64,000 nucleotides of DNA, taken from contig DAOMOK010000014.1 in NCBI GenBank assembly GCA_035444285.1, positions 118,089 to 182,088 on the forward strand, given 5' to 3'. This document shows positions 59,877-64,000 of the stretch, piece by piece. Under the pieces are notes generated by a model, which was not told the DNA's origin, searched no databases, and saw nothing but the letters and a program-made list of their open reading frames with translations. Origin of the DNA: CAADGU01 sp035444285. Lineage in GTDB: Bacteria > Chloroflexota > Anaerolineae > Promineifilales > Promineifilaceae. Position 1 is the stretch's first letter, and each line of letters starts with the position of its first letter. Made by a program: the position numbers and the translations under genes.

Positions 59877-60447
59877 CTTTTGCTCCTTGCCAGCGATCAA
59901 ACAAATCTTCGGGCAGTGCAATGTCTAACAAATCGCACAGCCGGTTTACCGTCTGATCCACAATCGCCATCACCGACTGCGGCTTGTGATAAAAGGCGGG
60001 CATTGGCGGGGCCACAATAGCCCCGATTTCCGTCGCCTGCACCAACAGGCGCAAATGACCCAAATGCAGCGGTGTTTCACGGGGAACAATGACCAACCGG
60101 CGGCGCTCTTTCAATACCACATCCGCCGCCCGCAGCAATAAATTATCGCTAAAGGAATGGGCAATCCCGGCCAACGTCTTCATGGAGCAGGGAACCACCA
60201 CCATGCCATCCGTCTTAAACGATCCCGAAGAAATGGCTGCTGCAATGTCCATGAAACGATAATGCACATCGGCCATGGCCACCACTTGTTCTGGAGTGTA
60301 GGTGGTTTCCAGGCTGATGGTAATGCCGGCGGCGCTGCTCATTACCAGATGCGTTTCCACATCAGGAACCGTATGCAGCACTTCTAACAACCGGATGCCA
60401 TAGATGACGCCGCTCGCCCCTGTTATGCCGACGATAATCTTTTTCAT
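59869..60447 (-). CDS. ubiX: Flavin prenyltransferase UbiX
   Basis: The 192-aa protein starts MKKIIVGITGASGVIYGIRL, with the flavin-binding GASG loop, and has VVVPCSMKTLAGIAHSFSDN, RAADVVLKERRRLVIVPRET and the C-terminal VDQTVNRLCDLLDI. It attaches a dimethylallyl group to FMN to make the prenyl-FMN cofactor used by UbiD decarboxylases. No ubiD is in the window. GAGG precedes ATG 60447; a longer frame to 60522 is rejected for lack of homology. Confidence 0.95.
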   Translation of the reverse strand: MKKIIVGITGASGVIYGIRLLEVLHTVPDVETHLVMSSAAGITISLETTYTPEQVVAMADVHYRFMDIAAAISSGSFKTDGMVVVPCSMKTLAGIAHSFSDNLLLRAADVVLKERRRLVIVPRETPLHLGHLRLLVQATEIGAIVAPPMPAFYHKPQSVMAIVDQTVNRLCDLLDIALPEDLFDRWQGAKGE

Positions 60448-60577
60448 TGTGTACCCTCTTTCCTGTTCATGGGCAATCACAAGGGTTGCCCCTACACAAT
60501 GAATTGTAGCCAGAAAAACCAAATCCCTCTACAATCTCATCTGACGGGGTACTGATTAACTCATCTGCCCGCAGGAG

Positions 60578-60623
60578 GTTGAGAGACTGGGAGTCCACCT
60601 AAATCTCTCAATCTCCTGATCTC
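60578..60623. repeat. GTTGAGAGACTGGGAG / CTCTCAATCTCC intergenic repeat
   Basis: GTTGAGAGACTGGGAGT is followed by the inverted AATCTCTCAATCTCCTGATC in the divergent spacer between ubiX and the exoribonuclease gene. It is the third member of the family at 39579 and 41767. Confidence 0.7.
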
Positions 60624-60662
60624 AAAACGACGATTCCTGACCACCTGAAAAGAGAAACGGCC

Positions 60663-61655
60663 GTGAAAAAAACATTTGTAACCGACTTGCAAGCCGGAAA
60701 TTTGCTAGAGAATGAACCCTTTTTATTGCAAGATGTCGTCATCCGTAAAACGAAAGACGGCCGTGACTACCTCTTGGGCAATCTGCGTGATAAGTCGGGA
60801 CTGGTAGCGTTTGTCTATTGGGATGTGCCTGATTACGTCTTCCGTTGGGCACAACCCGGACGCATTGTCCTCATCACCGGGCGCATCAACAACTACAAAG
60901 ACAGTCTGCAAATTACCGTCACCGATTTGAATGAATGCCTCAATCCCGATTTGGCCGTTTTTTTACCCACCAGTTCCCGCCCCCGTGAGGCAATGCTGGC
61001 CGAATTGAAAGACATTGTCGGTTTATTGGCCGAACCCTGGCGCGCGTTGGTGGAACAACTGCTGCTGGCCGATGCCGCATTTTTGCACCAATTCTCCATT
61101 GCCCCTGCCGCCCGCAAAATGCACCATGCGTACCTGGGTGGTTTGTTGGAACACAGTCTGAGCATGGCCAACCTGGCGCATACGTTGGCCGACCATTACC
61201 CCCATGTCAACCGAGACCTGCTGGTGACGGGCACACTGCTGCACGATATAGGCAAAGCAATTGAGTATGATGTGGCGCAGGGGTTTTCTTTTTCTGATGA
61301 CGGCCGTCTCGTGGGCCATATTGTGCGCGCAGTGGTCATGATCGAAAAAGCGGCGCTCACTCTCGGTAACATTTCGGAAGAAGATTTGCGACAAATCATT
61401 CACCTGGTCACTTCCCATCATGGCACACTGGAATGGGGATCACCCATTACCCCCAAAACACTGGAAGCCATTCTGCTGCACCAACTCGATTTGCTAGATA
61501 GCCGCGTGCAAGGGTACTTCGACCATCTAAATGATGATGTCAGCCAAAATGACTGGACGGCAAAATCCAGCCCTATGTTTGGCACAGACCTGCGCTATCC
61601 CAACGACTATCCCCGCTCCTCAGCATCCGAATCCGGCAACGCGGATCATGAATGA
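60663..61655 (+). CDS. YhaM-like 3'-5' exoribonuclease (OB-fold plus HD domain)
   Basis: The 330-aa protein has an OB-fold (about 15-95: DVVIRKTKDGRDYLLGNLRD, RIVLITGRINNYKDSLQITV) and an HD domain (about 150-290: MHHAYLGGLLEHSLSMANLA, TGTLLHDIGKAIEYD with H194-D195, HIVRAVVMIEKAA, HLVTSHHGTLEWGSP). This pairing defines the YhaM/CBF1 family of 3'-5' RNA/DNA exonucleases. The start is GTG 60663, inside an octamer copy (60657-60664), preceded by AAGAGA. The next gene starts 8 bp before its stop. Confidence 0.9.
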   Translation: MKKTFVTDLQAGNLLENEPFLLQDVVIRKTKDGRDYLLGNLRDKSGLVAFVYWDVPDYVFRWAQPGRIVLITGRINNYKDSLQITVTDLNECLNPDLAVFLPTSSRPREAMLAELKDIVGLLAEPWRALVEQLLLADAAFLHQFSIAPAARKMHHAYLGGLLEHSLSMANLAHTLADHYPHVNRDLLVTGTLLHDIGKAIEYDVAQGFSFSDDGRLVGHIVRAVVMIEKAALTLGNISEEDLRQIIHLVTSHHGTLEWGSPITPKTLEAILLHQLDLLDSRVQGYFDHLNDDVSQNDWTAKSSPMFGTDLRYPNDYPRSSASESGNADHE

Positions 61656-62784
61656 CCAGACGCGCCGCCTGATTACCACCATCCACCACAGCTCGCGCCA
61701 GATTGTCCTGGTGACCGCAGGCGCCGGCGCCCAGGCATTAGCCGATTTGCTGGCGGTGGCCGGCGCCAGCCGCACTTTATTGGAAGCCATCGTCCCTTAC
61801 AGCGCCGCCGCCTTTGACAATTTTCTGGGATATACACCGGCAAAATATGTGGCCCAAGACACGGCCGTTTCCCTTGCCGGTTGCGCCCTTTCACACGCAC
61901 GAGAATTAGCTCCCTCCGCAAACGTCCTCGGCCTGGCCTGCACCGCCACCATCACCACCGACTACCCCAAACGCGGCGACCATCACGCCCATGTAGCTGT
62001 CTGGCAGCCAGAGAATGTTGTGGCCTGTGATCTGCATCTGGACAAAGGCGCGCGCAGTCGGGAAGAAGAAGAGCGACTCATAAGCAATCTTATGTTAAAT
62101 TGTCTGGCGCAGGCGATGGCGCTGCCGGAACAATTGCCGCTAGACATCACTCCTGCTGACCTTCTGACCACTACCGAGGCAGACTTCACCCGGTATGCGC
62201 GCCAACTCACCAACCAGGAAATCTCGTACTTCGGCATAAACAGCGACGGCCGTGTCCTTACCACCCCACCTGCTGCCATATTATCTGGCGCTTTTAACCC
62301 CCTGCATCAAGGGCACATCCAACTGGCCCAGGCTGCCAGCAACCATCTTGGTGTACCGGTGGCGTTTGAATGCACGGCCGTGAACGCCGACAAACCCCCT
62401 CTGCCATCGGAAACCCTGCTCAACCGTATGGCTCAATTTGCCGGGCGCTGGCCCGTTTTTGCCAGCGCCGCCCCCACCTTTGTGGAAAAGGCACGGCTTT
62501 ATCCCGGTATTCCCTTCGTGGTGGGATATGACACGGCCGTGCGCATTTTGCAACTGCGCTTCTATCAAAACAGTTCAGAAGCCATGTACCGTGCATTGGA
62601 TGAAATGAAGACGTATGGCAACACCTTCCTTGTTGCCGGTCGCCTGGGTGATGATGATGTCTTTCACGACATAGACGACCTGAACGTTCCTGCACAATTT
62701 ACAGGTCTCTTCCAACCACTGCCCGCCAAGCTTTTTCGCCTGGACATCTCCTCAACGCAACTTCGCACACAATCAGATGCTTGA
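61648..62784 (+). CDS. CinA-C-like / nucleotidyltransferase fusion protein
   Basis: The 378-aa protein joins an N-terminal CinA C-terminal-like domain (about 5-165: IVLVTAGAGAQALADLLAVA, VPYSAAAFDNFLGYTPAKYV, LGLACTATITTDYPKRGDHH) to a nucleotidylyltransferase-type Rossmann domain (210-378). The latter carries the catalytic SGAFNPLHQGH (H220, H223) and a late ISSTQLR motif. CinA-C domains deamidate nicotinamide mononucleotide and NMNAT-type domains adenylate it, so a pyridine-nucleotide role is plausible. The ATG overlaps the exoribonuclease stop, indicating coupling. I do not know a characterised homologue of this exact fusion. Confidence 0.8.
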   Translation: MNDQTRRLITTIHHSSRQIVLVTAGAGAQALADLLAVAGASRTLLEAIVPYSAAAFDNFLGYTPAKYVAQDTAVSLAGCALSHARELAPSANVLGLACTATITTDYPKRGDHHAHVAVWQPENVVACDLHLDKGARSREEEERLISNLMLNCLAQAMALPEQLPLDITPADLLTTTEADFTRYARQLTNQEISYFGINSDGRVLTTPPAAILSGAFNPLHQGHIQLAQAASNHLGVPVAFECTAVNADKPPLPSETLLNRMAQFAGRWPVFASAAPTFVEKARLYPGIPFVVGYDTAVRILQLRFYQNSSEAMYRALDEMKTYGNTFLVAGRLGDDDVFHDIDDLNVPAQFTGLFQPLPAKLFRLDISSTQLRTQSDA

Positions 62785-62933
62785 CATAACGCCAAGTTTG
62801 TCCATTAGGCTAATCCGTTCTAAAATGCTCCTCGAAGCATAAAAATCAAAGATTTCGCAGATGATGCATTCATTTCTTCTTTTGCCCCTTTGTCTCTTTG
62901 CGTCTTTGCGTTAAATCCCTCTGGAGAATCTGT

Positions 62934-63884
62934 ATGCGCATTTTGATAACCGGTTCCAGCGGCCAAATTGGCACCAATCTGGGCCAATACCTGCAAAATC
63001 AGGGCCATTATGTTTTTGGCATTGACAAACGGCCGAACACCTGGACAAACGACATTGAAACCCTGTTGCAGGACCTCAGCTCCCCCTACCGTGACTTTGA
63101 TAAAGGTATTGGCAATGTGGAGTACCCGCCCAATCTGGACGCAGTCGTCCACTTCGCCGCCCATGCTAAAGTCCATGAATTGGTGCAGCAGCCCCACCGC
63201 GCCCTGGAAAATATCACCATGACCTTCAACGTGCTGGAATTTTGCCGCCACCACAACATCCCTATCATCTTCAGCAGTTCGCGCGAAGTGTATGGCGACA
63301 TCCATCGCTACATCACCGAAGAGTCTTACGCCGATTTTGCCTTCACCGAAAGCCCTTACTCCGCCAGCAAAATCTCCGGTGAGGCGCTCATTTATTCTTA
63401 CGCACAATGTTACGGGCTGAAATATCTGGTGTTCCGCTTTAGCAACGTCTACGGCCGTTATGACAACGACATCGAGCGCATGTTACGGGTGATTCCCTAT
63501 TTTATCCGCGAGATAGATTACGGCCGTCCTATCACCATCTACGGTCAGGACAAAGTGCTGGACTTCACCTACATTGACGACTGTGTCAGTGGCGTCTACC
63601 GGGGAATTGCGCGATTAGTCAATGGACAAATTGCCAACCACACCATCAACCTGGCCTACGGGCAGGGCAACAGCCTGGTAGACATGGCTCGCTTCATCGG
63701 CGAAGAATTGGGTAAAACGCCTGATGTCACCATCGAACCCTCCCGCGTGGGCGAAGTTACCCACTACGTCGCCAACGTCGGCAAAGCCCGCGCCCTACTC
63801 GATTACACGCCGCAAACACCCCTGCGTGAAGGCATTGCCAAAGCCGTCGCCTGGTCAATGGATTGGTGGAGACAACATCCGTAA
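62934..63884 (+). CDS. NAD-dependent sugar-nucleotide epimerase/dehydratase
   Basis: The 316-aa extended SDR starts MRILITGSSGQIGTNLGQYL (GxxGxxG) and has the acidic D in VFGIDKRPNTW for NAD. The catalytic SSREVYG and SPYSASKISGEALIYSYAQC (YxxxK) follow, then FRFSNVYGRYDND and DFTYIDDCVSGVYRGI. It probably epimerises or dehydrates a nucleotide sugar for surface glycans. GGAG lies 8 bp before ATG 62934. The preceding 149-bp spacer contains a CTTTGCGTCTTTGCGTTAAA-type repeat. Confidence 0.9.
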   Translation: MRILITGSSGQIGTNLGQYLQNQGHYVFGIDKRPNTWTNDIETLLQDLSSPYRDFDKGIGNVEYPPNLDAVVHFAAHAKVHELVQQPHRALENITMTFNVLEFCRHHNIPIIFSSSREVYGDIHRYITEESYADFAFTESPYSASKISGEALIYSYAQCYGLKYLVFRFSNVYGRYDNDIERMLRVIPYFIREIDYGRPITIYGQDKVLDFTYIDDCVSGVYRGIARLVNGQIANHTINLAYGQGNSLVDMARFIGEELGKTPDVTIEPSRVGEVTHYVANVGKARALLDYTPQTPLREGIAKAVAWSMDWWRQHP

Positions 63885-63946
63885 GCCGTGAACCGTAATC
63901 CGTAATCCGTAATCCGTTTTTCGGTTTACGGATTACGATTTACGAT
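63885..63946. repeat. CGTAATCC repeat with inverted copy after the epimerase gene
   Basis: Four CCGTAATCCGTAATCC-type units directly follow the stop codon and are mirrored by CGGTTTACGGATTACG, so the transcript can fold into a long hairpin with a TTTTT loop. It may serve as a terminator. Confidence 0.75.
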
Positions 63947-63951
63947 TGTAA

Positions 63952-64000
63952 CTATTCAGGTGTGAGTTGAGGCATGAGGAGCTCGCCTTCAAAGAGGGAA
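63952..64000 (-). CDS. C-terminal end of an unidentified leftward gene (cut by window edge)
   Basis: On the minus strand an open frame reads SLFEGELLMPQLTPE and stops at TAG (63952-63954). Only 15 codons are visible. It could be the end of a real gene starting beyond 64,000, converging on the epimerase gene with the repeat hairpin between. No family can be assigned. Confidence 0.4.
   Translation of the reverse strand, partial: SLFEGELLMPQLTPE

Noticed and set aside
60073..60088. A second parS-like 16-mer, TGTTTCACGGGGAACA
   Set aside because: It has two mismatches to parS and lies inside ubiX, where it encodes the conserved VPRET motif. Protein conservation explains it.

Overview
The window looks like a chromosomal segment from a Chloroflexota bacterium, most likely an Anaerolineae-type filamentous lineage. 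This is inferred from the archaeal/eukaryotic-type prolyl-tRNA synthetase, secreted proteins with Thr-Pro stalks and a recurring FLP-type motif, many SD-led genes at moderately high GC, and dense families of short intergenic repeats. No rRNA, tRNA, CRISPR array or insertion sequence was recognised. The most pervasive signal is an 8-bp palindrome, ACGGCCGT, present about 2.7 times per kb in genes and spacers on both sides of the window. Chance would give roughly one or two in 64 kb.

Layout. 1-9.6 kb is housekeeping: the 5' end of proS, a small conserved gene, fumarylacetoacetase, a two-component system, a metallo-beta-lactamase/double-rhodanese sulfur enzyme, a DUF1269 protein, a GbsR/MarR-type repressor with a clear promoter and palindromic operator, an NmrA-like NAD-binding protein and an anchored surface protein.

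9.6-35.1 kb is one leftward operon of about 20 genes encoding an extracellular contractile injection system (eCIS). It has a small leader gene, sheath, tube, T4-type baseplate protein, proline-rich protein, Pvc16-like DUF4255 protein, AAA+ ATPase, two DUF4157 effector-type proteins, tube-cap and LysM proteins, spike proteins, PAAR-like tip, gp25, two baseplate J-type proteins, a gpI-like protein and DUF6519. The first DUF4157 protein ends in a domain closely matching Streptomyces mobaraensis transglutaminase, with its Cys-Asp-His triad. The second ends in an HELDH metallopeptidase-like domain. Each is followed by a small unknown gene. A SARP/BTAD-type regulator lies just upstream of the operon. 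Six 7-bp direct repeats at exact 11-bp spacing, ending 8 bp before a -10-like box, sit at the operon promoter, which is the classical SARP architecture. The octamer is absent across 7.4 kb covering spike, effector and cap genes, suggesting that this part was acquired or exchanged recently.

36-43.4 kb holds a YceI lipoprotein, an SDR, an orphan response regulator next to endonuclease III, a glycogen-debranching enzyme, a double cyclic-nucleotide-binding protein and rpiA, which is preceded by a short relic resembling a HicB start. 43.4-56.3 kb is a secretome block: exported proteins, a membrane glycosyltransferase-like protein, a PQQ-type sugar dehydrogenase, DUF5060 and GH39/GH5-like glycoside hydrolases, an oligopeptide-binding lipoprotein and an anchored metallopeptidase. 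56.4-64 kb returns to metabolic and nucleic-acid genes: methyltransferase, NYN/LOTUS protein, PNPOx-like protein, ubiX, a YhaM-like exoribonuclease, a CinA/nucleotidyltransferase fusion and a sugar epimerase.

All identifications rest on reading translations and motifs by eye. No database search was possible.
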